The translations under genes were made by a program, and so were the position numbers. A model generated the notes under the pieces. The model saw nothing but the letters and a program-made list of their open reading frames with translations. It made no database searches and was not told the origin of the DNA. DNA of 64,000 nt, from contig OU862917.1 in assembly GCA_917880885.1 (NCBI GenBank), forward strand, positions 55,379,227 through 55,443,226, written 5' to 3'. Positions 41,056 to 53,229 of the stretch are shown piece after piece (the stretch's first letter is position 1; each line of letters starts with the position of its first letter). The stretch is from Limnephilus marmoratus (taxonomy: Eukaryota; Arthropoda; Insecta; Trichoptera; Limnephilidae).

Positions 41056-43120
41056 TTTTAGAATGTATTCTAGAATTCTTGCAGTTCATTCTTAGCCAAA
41101 AATCAATATCTCTACTAGACTTTCAAAATTTGACTGGACTTAATCAATTCAATCTCGTCTCTGACAACACAGGCCGAATTTTAGATTTAGTGTTTTCCAA
41201 TCATAACCTCAACATTCAAATTGCTTCACATGTGTTATCCAAAATTGACTCTTATCATCCTCCCATTGAATTTAATTTTTTAATGTCCAAATACAGACCC
41301 CTACCCACCAATCCAGATGACATCAAATATAACTTTAAAAAAATGGATTACATTAAATGCAATGAAATGTAATCACTTAATATCCGAGACGATCTTAACA
41401 CCCTGAATTGTAATGACTACCTACTACATTTCTATAACTTGTTATGGCTGTTAATTGAAAAACACACTCCGCGCTTAAGAACCAGGAATAATAAGTTTCC
41501 AATTTGGTTTAGCAGTGTTCTGATCCACCAACTCAGAGAAAAAGAAAAGTTTAGAAAGAAATGGAAAAAATACAAAAATCAATGTGACTATGACAGCTTT
41601 TCTATCTTGAGGGCTAGAGTAAAAGTATCCATACGTACATGATTTAAAGCCCATGTAGATTCAATAGAAAATTCTCTCCCTAACAGTATCAAAAATCTTT
41701 CAACCCTCATTAATTCGAAAAGAATTTCTATTTCTCTCCCCAAAATCATGCATCTCCACGACAAATCAGCAACACATGGAGAAGATACGTGTGAACTGTT
41801 ATCTACTTACTCCTCTTCTGTTTTTAGCTCACCATCCAATTCTAAAAGTGACTCTAAACTTTCATCCCACTCTATGATTATCCACTGTCTCATATCAAAA
41901 TAATGTTAGATGAGGTCAAAGCGAAATTAAACACTGTTGATATCAATAAGGGTTCCGGCCCAGATGGAATTCCTCCACTATTTATTCGAAATTGTGCAGA
42001 TCAGCTTGCAGTACCATTACAAATAGTATTCACCAAAATTCTGAACGATGGGGTATTTCCGGATCTGTGGAAGGTTTCCCACGTAATTCCGATCCACAAA
42101 TCTGGCAGTATAAATGATGTAACTAACTACCTTCCTATCAACCTTTTATCTTATTTTGGCAAAATATTCGAGTCCATTGTATATAAAACCATTTTTAACC
42201 ATGTAACATGTAACTTAGTCCTTTCCAACATGGTTTTGTAGCCAAAAAGATCCACAAATACTAATTTACTCCAGTATATGGACTTTCTGTGTAAATCGAT
42301 GAATAAAAAAACACAAGTAGATGCCGTGTATACCGACTTCAGTAAGGCCTTTGACAAAGTTAGTCACTCTATCTTAATGAATAAACTTTATAAAATCGGC
42401 AATCACGGAAACCTGCTAGTTTGGTTAGAATCATATTTATCAGTTAACGGATTTAACTCTTCTCCAATATTAGTTACGTCGGGCGTACCACAAGGATCTC
42501 ACCTTGGTCCCTTACTTTTCTTATTCTTTATTAACGACCTTACATATAAACTCCGCTGTAATTTTTCTCTATATGCTGATGACCTCAAATTACATAAAGC
42601 AATTAAATCTATGAAAGATTGTGAACTCTTACAACAAGACCTTAACACAATATCTACCTGGTGTTTTGACAATGAAATGGAACTGAATATAGCTAAGTGC
42701 AAAGTTATAAATTTCACCAAGAACACCAACAAAATTCTATATTCATATAGCGTATGTGGTCACAATCTGAAAACAGTTGAATCAATAAAAGCTCTAGGAA
42801 TTATAATATTTGACAACAAACTAACGTTCAATCAACACATTGAATACAATGTGAGTAAATCAAATAAATTACTTGGGATCAACTAAACTGTTTAAGAATT
42901 CTAATAGCCTAATAATTCTATTCAATTCTTTAGTCCAAAGTGTTCTCGAGTACGGGTCAACAGTCTGGAATCCACATTATATTACACAGGTATCTAGACT
43001 CGAATCAGTCCAAAGAAAATTTTCACGGATTTTGTTTTCACGGATTTTCACTGTAGAGTCTAGTTAAAAGACGAACATAAATGAACTCTTAATGCTTTAT
43101 AAAATTGTGAATAATCGTGT
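41056..43120 (+). pseudogene. LINE ORF2 (endonuclease end, RT, C-terminus)
   Basis: Same clade as LINE-K. 'DFQNLTGLNQFNLVSDNTGR' and 'LDLVFSN' (endonuclease end), 'KGSGPDGIPPLFIRN', 'VIPIHKSGSINDVTNYLPIN', 'YTDFSKAFDKVSHS' (RT A), 'TSGVPQGSHLGPLLFLFFIN' (B), 'SLYADDLKLHK' (C, intact), 'QSVLEYGSTVWNPHY'. Stops at 41370, 41640 and 42239 and several frame changes. Cut off near 43120 by a MITE-like block. Confidence 0.8.
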
Positions 43121-43127
43121 AGGCAGT

Positions 43128-43960
43128 AAGGGAACGTACCCATACTACGTGACCTGTTCAGGGGGGGGGGGGTCATCAAAATAACACGCTTGGTCACAAT
43201 GGGGGGGTGGGGGCTTAGGTTTTTATCACGTAGTCAATCCAGAAATCTCGCGTTTTTTTTCGAGCTACGAGGTGAGGTTTTTAAGTTCGCGGAATGGGAA
43301 GGTAAGTGATTAATGGGGGTACCGCTGAATTAGGTACTAATTGAACAACTCATTTTTAGGATAAACACCGGGTTTTATCGTAGTTAGGTCATTAGTCTTT
43401 GAGCTATCGTCGACCAAACACTTCAATCGAGAAGAAATTGTGAAATGTGGAGAAAATTGAGTTCCGCGCTGTTATAAAGTTCCTTTAAGTTAATTTAAAG
43501 ATCGGAAAAATGTATTAGGGTAGTAGGTGAATATGTTGAAAAGGAAAAATAATTTTGGTTTTTATTTCCACTCCTTACCCAATCCGCAAACTTAAAAACC
43601 CACCCTCGTACATTCAAATAAGTGAAAACGTTCATGGAACGTGTTTGTTGAAGATGATTGAGATGAAAAATGTTTATAAAAATAACAAGATTTTCGTTTC
43701 CATAAATTACGTTCCGGTTTCAATATATTTTGACATAAGTTTTATCTTGATAATATTTTTTCCACTTGTAATGCATGCACTCTTGCTGTCACGCAGCAAG
43801 CGCCGTATTAATAAAGACAAACATAAGCCAAATAATTCATTTTTTATTTTTTGTTAGCAAAAAATGATTCGAAACCATATTTATGAAATACTACGTGAAA
43901 ACTGTAGGAGGGGGGGGTCTTGGAATATAACTACACGTCTGGACCGAAATTTTTACGAAT
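43128..43960. mobile_element. MITE-like DNA with tactacgtga ends and G runs
   Basis: tactacgtgacc (43143) and tatcacgtagt (43226) form a short inverted pair, each next to a long G run; tactacgtgaaa and another G run occur near 43891. Such ends are usual in insect MITEs, but the outer borders and the role of the 650 bp between are unclear. No transposase seen. Confidence 0.4.
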
Positions 43961-44382
43961 AATACTGGATATTTTAGTCCTATGTCTAGAATGTCTCGAT
44001 CATACAACGTTCTTGTTAAAAAACTGTTTTATAGATATTTTTGTTGACAATATAATATGTTTCAAAAAATATCTCCACAATTTGTGCACTTAAAACAAAC
44101 AAAAAAATTGTTGTTTTATTACTTTTCAATAAATATTTCATAAATATTGTATACTTGTTATTATTATGTATTTCAATTTAAGTTTGTAAGTTTTCAAGTT
44201 ATGTATAAATAACACTTGCGTTGTTTATCATGTGTTTGCTTCTGTGAAAATGCCTATGTGATTACTGCAGACACATTAGTCTAGGGATATTTATATTTGC
44301 GTTTTAATTTATTACACATTACCCACAAAAATGTTTTATAAATATCCTGTTTGTGTCTCAAATAAATAAATAAAGAAAAGTG
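43961..44382. other. Non-coding spacer
   Basis: AT-rich, with a short (aaataaat) run at 44361-44374 next to the following LINE fragment. No gene seen. Confidence 0.4.
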
Positions 44383-44905
44383 CTGCCTACGGTTGAATTT
44401 GGCAGCCACCTCTGGGCTGGAGCTCCTAAATACCTGAAAAACATCCTCGACTCTGCAGAAACGTGCGGTCCGTTTGATAGATTCTCCCATCTTAACAGAC
44501 GGATTGCAATCTTTAGAGCACAGGCGTCGGGTGGGAATGCTATCCTTATTCTACCGGCATTACAATGGAAGATGCTCCGAGGAACTAGCGTCATTGATCC
44601 CCTCAGCACCGGTGCATAGTCAGGAAACACGCAAACACGTGCCCAAAATATGTACACGGTTGATATTTGTCACATGAGAACGGGTCGCTTTTTCGACTCG
44701 TTCTTGTGTTCAACAGCTCGGCTGTGGAACGATTTGCCGGCCTCTGTGTTTCCTCCTTCCTACAACATGGGTCTCTTCAAGACCAATGTTCATTCCTTCC
44801 TCTTCTCAACAAGACCCTCCACACGCATCTCAGATGACATAGACCCCGAGGGAAATTATTTTCCTCAGGGCCTCCTGTGTGGAGTTAATGTTAAAAAAGG
44901 GGGGG
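44383..44905 (+). pseudogene. LINE C-terminal fragment (VFPPSYNMG family)
   Basis: 'FGSHLWAGAPKYLKNILDSA', 'LEHRRRVGMLSLFYRHYNGR', 'VDICHMRTGRFFDSFLCS', 'ARLWNDLPASVFPPSYNMGL', then 3' UTR with gcctcctgtgtggagttaat. Three frames are used, so at least two indels. 5'-truncated. Confidence 0.8.
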
Positions 44906-44959
44906 AGAGGGGTGTTCTACATGGATTTTATTCAATTATGTTGGTTTTCTTGCATTTGT

Positions 44960-45200
44960 TACTAACTCGTCTTTGACCGGAGAATTTCAAATTATTTTGG
45001 TTATTCCCAGTAGGCTTAATTACCTTGGGTTTTTCGATACTTTATTTACTTCGATATTGTTTGTGGAATACACAATCACCAAATCTCCTACTACCATCAC
45101 AGAAAGCGAAAATGTTGCTTTTGTTGTGATGACTTAGCCAGCCGAAGAATCGAACTCTGGACGCCTGGGTGGAACCCAAACGTGGTGCCAACTCATCTAC
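44960..45200 (-). repeat. tRNA-derived SINE, diverged
   Basis: On the minus strand gagttcgattcttc resembles a tRNA B box, with a weak A-box-like tggcaccacg about 30 bp before. The body (aagcaacattttcgctttctg) is shared with the SINE at 59784-60210. The tail part (ctactgggaataa) is also at 49374-49446 in plus orientation. Confidence 0.5.
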
Positions 45201-45207
45201 CTACCAT

Positions 45208-45685
45208 TGAATAAACAAATATTTATTTATTTATTGTTTCTTTACACTGCAGGTAAAAATGTTTACAATACAATTAGTCACCTCACAGAAGTCAATAATT
45301 ATACAAAGTAACAAAATAACACAAAATTATACAGATATTGAAAGAACAATATTGTTGTATTTCTTACAGGTTGAGATTATGGGTACCTACTAAACTGATT
45401 TAAACATGTAGACTTTTAGGGTGACCATAGTTTAGTGATCTGATTTAAAAAAAACATTAAGTTGTAAATGATAAATATATGTATCTATATAATATAATAT
45501 GCTGTAAATTTGGCAGGAGGAAGATGAAAAAAAAGGGTTTAACCAAAAATTATATTAATTTAGCTAATTATTATAAACATAATCATTTAGCTAATAATTT
45601 AGAGAGGACAAAGTAGTGAAAATCAATTGGCAATCCTCAACTAAAACGAATAATTTAAGATTCTTTTTAAAAGTGTACAAGGAAT
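45208..45685 (-). repeat. LINE-N copy 1, 3' UTR part
   Basis: Matches 49536-50061 in order (tgtttctttacactgcaggt, cagatattgaaagaacaata, acttttagggtgaccatag, ttggcaatcctc). On the minus strand it ends with an (aaataaata) tail at 45208. It is separated from its ORF2 end (48593) by LINE-M. Confidence 0.7.
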
Positions 45686-47214
45686 TAGATATTTATTTAG
45701 TAACTATGTATTTATTATTTTTTACATTTTTATATCAAACATATAATATATATAAATATATATATATATAAAATAGAACATATATATTCGTAGTCATCCT
45801 CACTAGAAGATCTTGTGCTAAGGCGGATTATGCTTTGGATAAGTTTTCAGCGACTTCAATGTCTTAACTTCATTGTTTGGATAAGGTTTTCCAGAAACTT
45901 CTATGACGATGTTTTAAGTATACTAGTAAGATCATTTTCCGATAGTTCCTTCAGCCAACATTTGATGTCCTTAATGTAGCTATTTTTTTATTAAATTTGT
46001 TTGATACTAAGTGGAATTTGATATATAACTTTACTGCTAAAAATTCAGAACCTCTTTGTCGAAATGAAGAGTTACACTTTGGTATATTAAGTATGTCTGT
46101 TTGTTTGGGTCTGGTTTTATGAGTACGTGAGGTGTCTGCCTCTGAATCATTTTTGTGGTGATGTACTAGAATGTTTTTGGCATAGATTTTCTGTATGCTT
46201 GGAAAATCAAACTGTTTAAAAATTTCTGTTGTTGACGTCCTTATGGGACCTTTAGTATGGTCTTTATGATGCAATTCTGAGTTACCTTAAGTAGTTTTAT
46301 ATGATTAGATGCTGCTGAATCCTATCCTATTACTCCATATTCCAATCGAGAGTAGCACAAAGCATAATATATTCTCTTTAAATCACTCATTGACAAGATG
46401 TTTCGTATTTTTTTGATGAGTTTTGTTAGTTTTTTGAGGTAAGATCAATGTGTGAATTCCACTGTAGTTTTTCATCAATTTCAATACCAAGATATTTAAT
46501 ACTTTTTGTTTGGGTTATAGACGGGCAGGAACATTGTGGAAAAGTATTTTGACGTTCATGTAATTTGAGGGTATGCTCATTCATTGGTTGTCCTCTTTTG
46601 TTTTTGGAGAAAGTTAGATATTTAGTTTTATTAACATTTAATGTAAGGGAGTTTACTTTTAGCCAGTTTTGAAGTACGGCCAGGCCATGTTCCGCCTCCT
46701 TGTAGGTTCTTGTCCAATCTTGTTCGTGGAATATAATAACAGTGTTATCTGCAAAGCTTATTGATGGGAAGATTCATAAGGTCATTTATATAAATCAGAA
46801 ATAGTATAGGTCCTAATACGCTTCCCTGGGAGACCCCGAATTTAATTGGTAGAGATTTGCTCTTTCTTTTACCAATTTGTGCAATTTGTTCTCTTCCAGT
46901 TAAGTAACAAGTAGGTTAAGAGTTGTTTCGGTTATTCCATTTTTTTAGTTTTAAGTATAGTATTTCATGATCAATTGTATCGAAAGCTTTTTGAAGATCA
47001 ATGAAAACTGCTAAGCATTTTTTGCCTTCATCAAGTTTTCTAATAATTGTATTTGTTACATTAGCTATAGCATCAGACGTACCCAGGTTTTTCCTAAAAC
47101 CGTACTGCGTAGGTGATAATATTTTATTAGAATCCAAAAATGTAAGCACTTGTTTTTTTAATAAAATAAAATACTTTTTTGTTTAAAACCACGAGATTTA
47201 TTAATTTATGATCC

Positions 47215-47244
47215 GACCGGTTTCGCTTACTTAAGCATCTTCAG
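47215..47244 (-). ncRNA. Hammerhead ribozyme core, left arm
   Basis: Minus-strand ctgaaga, t, stem gctt/aagc with loop aagt, gaaa, ccggtc. This gives the two conserved core strands (CUGANGA and GAAA) and a GUC cut site. Stem III is the self-complementary accggt, which suggests a dimeric form as described for Penelope-like elements. Confidence 0.65.
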
Positions 47245-47264
47245 GGTACAAATTAATTTGTACC

Positions 47265-47295
47265 CTGAAGACGTTTGAAGTAAGCGAAACCGGTC
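47265..47295 (+). ncRNA. Hammerhead ribozyme core, right arm
   Basis: Plus-strand ctgaaga, c, stem gttt/aagc (one G-U pair) with loop gaagt, gaaa, ccggtc. Relative to the left arm, a change in stem II keeps pairing while the core is unchanged. It faces the left copy head to head. Confidence 0.65.
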
Positions 47296-48592
47296 GGCTC
47301 ATAAATTAATAAATCTCGTGGTTTTAAACAAAAAGTATTTTATTTTATTAAATATGTCAAACCACAAAGTGATGGCTTTCTACAATAATACTGGTTTTTT
47401 ATTACTTTTTTCAATATTTTCGATAGAGGAGTTATAATGCTAATTGGTCGATAATTATCATTTTTGGGACCGTTTTTATATAATGGTGTGATCGTAGCAA
47501 TTTTAAGACAAGCGGGAAAAACACCTTTTGATAATGATAGATTCACAAGGCACGTCAGTGGTTTGATTAACTCATTTTGTAGGTATTTAATTGATTTGCT
47601 TGATATCAGTTCATTTCCCGATGAGGTATTTGTGTAAGGAGGCCATAATATTTTTTATTTCATCACTGACTATATTGACTATGTTATCTTGACTATATTG
47701 AGGCTGTTTTCATGATTTACATTATCAATCCTCATTGTTTTTTCGACCGTAGTAGAATTTTGTTTAATTTTATTTGCAAGGTTAGAGCCTATATTGCAAA
47801 AGTAGTTGTTTATAAAGTCAAGAAGTTTGTATGGGTGTTTTGTAAAAGATGTGGGAATATCATCAATGTTTAATTCTTTAATGTTTTTGTCTTTATGTGA
47901 GGCTTTAGTATTTGTAATTTCATTTATGATCGGCCAGAGTTTACGGGAATCATTATTGCTTTCATCAATTTTGTTTTTATAGAATGTTTCTTTAGCGTAA
48001 CGAATTACATTTTTGCATGTATTACGATATCTTTTGTAGAATCGAAGTGAATGGAAATCATAAGGGTTGTTTTTTACTTTTCTGTGCAGTTCATTTCTTT
48101 TTCTGATTGAGTTAATAATATTATGACTGATCCATGGTTTAATGTGAATATTTTTATGAGATACCTTTTTTCTATGGTTTTGGTGTTTGATACAATACTG
48201 TACCGTATAATTTCTATTAAATAACTCCAAGCAGTATCAGTATCATCTTTTTCCAGAAGGCTGGTCCAGTCATTCATTGTTAACTCCCTTTTGACGTTTT
48301 CCCAATTTGTTTCAGACTTTGTTAGGAGTGATTTCGTATTTTGGTTCACATAAGAATTATTTTTTGTTTTAGATAGAATTATTGTGTAATGGTCTATCAG
48401 TGTGGTAGTAAAAATAATGGCTTGAGTTTTTTTTATTAGTTTTACTAAAGATATGATCAATGCAAGTTCTGCTTTCATTAATACACGTGTAGGTTCCTCA
48501 ATTAGGCTTTTATATCCATGTCATATCATATTTTTTTGGGTGGCCATTTTAAAGGATATCAATATTTATATCACCGATAATAAATACACCTT

Positions 48593-49205
48593 AAGATGAC
48601 TTTATATGTTCTGGAAGGCTATTAAATATGAGTGGAGCTTGATAAAAATAATTTCTTTGACCAAAAGAAGATTTAGTTTGAATTGCCATAATGTTCAGAC
48701 CAGAGTCAATTCTCGTAGTACGAATTTGCTGTGTTCTTTCTGCAATATTAATATTATTAAAAAATCTACAAATCGTTTGTGTAATATAAAACTATTTTAC
48801 ATTCTTTACATTACATTCCTTAAAAAGTAAATGAGTTGGACATTTATTTTTTTTCTTGAACATAACTTTAAGAATCATTTTTTGGGCAATATTAAGTGGT
48901 TCTATATAAGTATTTGGGCAGGATCCCCAGCACACTATACTGTAAGAAAGCGGAGACTAGATTATTTCAAAATAAACAGTTTTTAATTTTTTTTGTCTAG
49001 TATATGTCGCAGTTCTTTAAAGATATTGGTAAGTCTACTAGTGTTATTTACTAACATATTGACATGATCATTCTATCTCAAAAATGCATCTATTTTTATA
49101 TCAAGGTATTTGATGCTGACTACATTTTCTAAAGGGTTGCAGTGAATAATCAAGTTATGAGTTTCAGAAGGCTGACTTTTACTTGAAAACGTGTATTTTG
49201 TTTAT
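48593..49205 (-). pseudogene. LINE-N copy 1, ORF2 C-terminus
   Basis: From 49205: 'SETHNLIIHCNPLENVVSIK' and 'YLDIKIDAFLR', thumb region, then 'IQTKSSFGQRNYFYQAPLIF' and 'NSLPEHIKSS' at the end. The 5' part is missing. The 3' UTR is at 45208-45685. Confidence 0.65.
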
Positions 49206-49535
49206 GTAATGACCACTATAAGATTATTCCTACTCCAATGTAAAACACATAACCCTTCAAAAATCAATAAAAAATTCCACAAAATCATAAATATTTTAAA
49301 ATATTGATAACGATAAAATTAGTTCATTAATAATTCATATTACTTGTAAGGTATTCCCCGAACAAAATCGAAGTAAGCTACAAACCCGAGGTAATTAAAC
49401 CTACTGGGAATAAGTAAAATAATTAGAAATTCCACAGTCAAAGACTCTCTCGCTCTGCTCTCTCGAAACCTGCAAATTCCAACGTTTTTTCTTCTCAACT
49501 CACAATTGTTTCTCTCCAACCGTTTTTTTGCATCA
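49206..49535. other. Spacer with a SINE piece
   Basis: 49374-49446 (aggtaattaaacctactggg ... ccacagtcaaagac) is the inverse of 44962-45028, so a SINE tail fragment. The rest is AT-rich without a gene. Confidence 0.45.
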
Positions 49536-51220
49536 TTTATTTATTTATTGTTTCTTTACACTGCAGGTAAAATGTTTACAGTACAATTTGTTACCTCACT
49601 AGGACAAGCCTGTGTTGAGGTTAACAATAATTATACAAGTTAACAAAATAACACAAAATTATACAGATATTGAAAGAACAATATTGTTGTACAGATTGAG
49701 ATTATGGGTACCTACTGGTACCTACTAAACTGATGGCGCTAGGTAGTACATTAATGTAGACTTTTAGGGTGACCATAGTTTTGAGATCTGATTTAAAATA
49801 AAAAAAAATTAAAATTGTTTGGATTTAAAGGATTAAGTTGTAAATAATAAATATAAGTATATAATTAAACATGCTATAGATTTGGCAGGAGGAAAATGAA
49901 AAAAAACGGTTTAAACAAAAATAATATTATTTTAGCTTATTATTATAAACATACTCATTTAGCTAATAATTTAGAAAGGACAAAGTAGAGAAAATCAATT
50001 GGCAATCCTCGACTAACACAAATAATTTAAGATTCTTTTTAAAAGTGTATAAGGAATTGGATGACTTTATATGTTCTGGAAGGCTATTAAATATGAGTGG
50101 AGCTTGATAAAAATAATTTCTTTGACCAAAAGAAGATTAAGTTTGAATTGCCATAAAGTTCAGACCAGAGCCAATTCTCGTTGTACGAATTTGCTGTGTT
50201 CATTTGTTGGCCCAAGCACACTACCTTGCGGAACTCCAAAGGAGATTGATTTATCCTCGCTTAACATCTTATTTATTTCCATTTGTTATGTTCTGTCACT
50301 AAGATAAGATCTAAACCAGCCCATTGCTGTATTATTAATGCCTAAAGATGATAATTTTTTAAGTAGCAATTCGTGGGAAACAGTGTCAAATGCTTTTGAT
50401 AAATCCAAGAACACCGCTATGGCTTTGTTGCCATAGTCCAGCGCTCTTGTAACTTTGGTCAATACCTTTAAAACAGCATCACTCGTACCTTTATTTGCTC
50501 TGAAACCGAATTGATTGTCGGAGAGTAATTTGTATTTTTCTAAGAATGAAACTAATCTTGACTTGGCCAATCTTTCTATCAATTTTGAGAGAGTATTGAG
50601 CAAAGATATGGGTCTGTAATTGTTAACCTCTAGGTGATCCCCACCTTTGAAAAGAGGTACAACCTTAGCATTCTTACAATGAGAAGGAAATACGCCACTC
50701 TTAAAACTAAGGTTAACAATGTGATATATGGGACCAGCCAATGCAGAAACATGCTGTTTGTATACCATGATACTTAAGCCATCAATACCACAGGAAAAAG
50801 ACATTTTTAATTCATTTATCACTTTTGAAACTTCATAAATGCTAGTAGTTTTAAATTCAAAGCTCTCTCCTGAAAATTGAGCACAAGATATAAAATTGTT
50901 AACAAGACACATTTCGGTAGTTTTATTTGCAGTGCACAATTGTTTTGCGAATCTAGGACCAATATCACTGAAGAAGCTATTTACGTGATTAGTGATTATA
51001 TTTGGATTCTCTTCCATTGAGATGATATTGTTATTGATTTTTAATTTTTTTATAGACACTTGCTCCTTTTATATATTTACAGCCTCCTTTATAATCTTCC
51101 ACTGTTGCTTGGTATTTCCATTGACGTTATCCAGTTTCCTTTTGTAATATGCTTGCTTTGTATATTTTATAATTTTTGTACACCAGTTTCTATATCTTTT
51201 GTAATAATCATTGGTCTAGG
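49536..51220 (-). pseudogene. LINE-N copy 2: RT, C-terminal piece, 3' UTR
   Basis: 51059-50286 is one open frame of 257 codons: 'AKVVPLFKGGDHLEVNNYRP' and 'ISLLNTLSKLIER' (RT entry), 'IAVFLDLSKAFDTVSHELLL' (motif A), 'WFRSYLSDRT'. Then 'FGVPQGSVLGP' (B) at 50250-50200 after a TAA. RT motif C is deleted: at 50190 motif B joins straight to the C-terminal 'FGQRNYFYQAP' type end. The 3' UTR runs to 49536 with an (aaataaata) tail. Confidence 0.8.
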
Positions 51221-52168
51221 AGGCAGGTAAACTTCAAGAATTTAGTTCCAATAACGATTTCTCCTGGATTTACACCTACAGCCAACCTGAGCCTCACTTC
51301 ATTGCCACCTTCATTACTGCTACATAGGTCCTAACTCTTTAGCCACACCTTTCTGGAAGCACTCGACCATACCCAACGTAACTAGGTTTGAGTCGTCTGT
51401 GCAGTTGCGAACCAAGTTGTTTCACAATATAATGATACTCTAAAATAACCAGGCATATCAGCTCCTGGTTTGTCTTCTCCGCATCAACGAAGCCAGTTTG
51501 GAGTCTCTTGCTCTACCATGCATTAATACATAACATGTCTGGTGTACACGTGTACACTGTCATCACCAAAACTCATCAGCATTTGCCGCTATAGGTACAT
51601 TAGTCCAGGTTATTCCCAGCTATATTATACGCTGATAATCAAAATATACGATCCTGCTTTACCATACAGCAATATGGATTAGCACAACTGCAGAACCCTG
51701 AAATCTTCCTTTTGATCTCTGTGATAGTAAACCTCAACCACAACAGTGGAGGGCCGCCTCTTTTTCAAGGCCCAAGTAAACACGTAAGTGAAATCTAAAA
51801 TGGGTCAGGTTACAGTGAAAATGTAACCTCGTAACTTCAGTGAACCTCCGACCACTTCGTAACTCGCAATAAACCACGCTTCGCAAACTTAGCTTACAGA
51901 CGTGATCAAATTTGGGGTCTTTTTTTCCATCATTGCATAACCTTATATTTTGTCTAGTCTTTTGCATAACCTTTTATTTTGGCTGGTCATTGCATAACCT
52001 AGTAATTGTACAACAACTAGCTCTCTTCACCATAGGTCTCTCTCTGTAAATTTCTTTCACACGACATGGAGAAAAAAAGTGGATTTTGACCTATTGCTAC
52101 ATTGGGAAGTGTTATGTGACACGCTTGCCCTACATTTGAATTTGTCACAATTAAAATTTAGTGCGCAG
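51221..52168. other. Spacer with a short tandem repeat
   Basis: Less AT-rich than most of the window, but without a gene that I can support. Three copies of cattgcataacct-like units (~32 bp, 51930-52000). A 16-bp palindrome gtgtacacgtgtacac at about 51551. Confidence 0.4.
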
Positions 52169-52384
52169 AATGAACCCGAGATCCTCACAAACTTCACGTC
52201 ACGTGCTCAGACAGCCGCGCAACAGGCCGGCGAAGAAAACAGCTCCCGCGCCCATTCCCCGGAAGACTCCGAGCCCGCTAGCTACGTATTGCTCGTTCCG
52301 GTCCCAGCCGTTGAAAATACGAGTGGCGTAGCCATGGCAGTGGCCATGTTGGCGATAGTTTTTTCTATTGTGTGGACTTCCTGA
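52169..52384 (+). CDS. Candidate last exon, GPI/TM-tailed protein
   Basis: Follows gtgcgcag (possible splice acceptor) in phase 0. It encodes 71 residues: hydrophilic 'NEPEILTNFTSRAQTAAQQA', 'SPEDSEPASYVLLVPVP', then a hydrophobic end 'GVAMAVAMLAIVFSIVW' and a stop. It has one N-x-S/T sequon and higher GC than the neighbours. The end could be a GPI-anchor signal or a membrane segment. No family recognised and no upstream exon found. Confidence 0.35.
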   Translation, partial: NEPEILTNFTSRAQTAAQQAGEENSSRAHSPEDSEPASYVLLVPVPAVENTSGVAMAVAMLAIVFSIVWTS

Positions 52385-53229
52385 GTGCTGATGACGATGG
52401 TTGCCACACATCTTACGCTGGTCTTGACCACCTCCTTCAATGCCGTAAGCTAACCAAATAATACAGAACCAAGTTATTTAAAAAACTCTTCAATTGTAAC
52501 CCAGACACTCCCGTAAAAAAACTATACCAGGAATGAACCTACTGTAAATAAGAATATTGTACGAATATAACATATTCCTTTTAATCTACAAAATACAAAA
52601 TGGAATAATACACACAAATACAACATTTATAAAAATGTCACAAGTACACGAGCTTTATACTAGACAACATAATAAATTGTACACAAATACTGTCAAGACC
52701 GAATGTGGCAAGAGAAGCATTGGCCACATTGAAGCACGCCAGCATTGGGCGTACACATGTATAATCTCCTTCCGGATAACCTAAAATTATGGGTACTTCT
52801 AGGCGTGCAGCTCACGGCGGCATCGGCATACTGTTGCAACCCTCGGTAGCTTAGATCTACGCCAAAGACGCCCTAACCGTAGGTTGTGGTGACACCCCCA
52901 GTATCACCCTGGTGACACCAAAACTATGTAGGGGTTTGGTGCATTATTAGTAATTGTAATGTTTTGATAAAATTGTCATGAATTACATAATTTATATGGT
53001 GTGTATTACAATACACTAAATATAATAAAATACATATTTGTAATGCAACTCTTTATTTGAACTAAATCAATGCTAAAAACAATGTGATAAAATTATCGAC
53101 AATAAGATTCTAAGACTACGATAGGTATGCATTTCTAAAAACATCCATTTTCCAAGCATTTATTAAACAAAAATAAGGAATAAACAACTAAACCGCATTA
53201 GTTCTGAGTTCATCGTGTGCAGTTGGTCT
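52385..53229. other. Non-coding spacer
   Basis: No gene seen. Around 52840-52925 a GC-richer patch contains gtgacacccc and ctggtgacacc repeats, possibly a DNA transposon remnant. Confidence 0.35.

Larger units (their letters stand above)
47157..47385. repeat. Hammerhead palindrome element (family B)
   Basis: Long inverted repeat centred at 47254 (gtacaaattaatttgtac), arms reaching ataaaataaaatac on both sides. Right of it is the tag aatatgtcaaaccacaaagt. It interrupts the LINE-M frame between 'LSKILKKVIKNQ' and 'VLTFLDSNKILS'. Flanks taaaaaaccag and taaaaaaacaag may be a decayed target duplication. No protein-coding capacity. Confidence 0.75.
45686..48592 (-). mobile_element. LINE-M inserted in LINE-N copy 1
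   Basis: 5'-truncated jockey-like LINE. From 48592: 'GVFIIGDINIDIL' (endonuclease), linker 'HIKPWISHNIINSIRKRNEL', 'ATITPLYKNGPKNDNYRPIS', 'NKILSPTQYGFRKNLGTSD', 'AVFIDLQKAFDTIDHEIL' (RT A), 'SFADNTVIIFHEQDW' (C, FADN for FADD), C-terminus 'LNIPKCNSSFRQRGSEFLAV'. The tail is at 45686 (tatttatttag). Removing it joins ggaattaga to tgactttata exactly as in LINE-N copy 2. Interrupted by the palindrome at 47157. Confidence 0.75.

Noticed and set aside
51551..51566. 16-bp palindrome gtgtacacgtgtacac
   Set aside because: Short and made of alternating dinucleotides; no context for an operator or origin.
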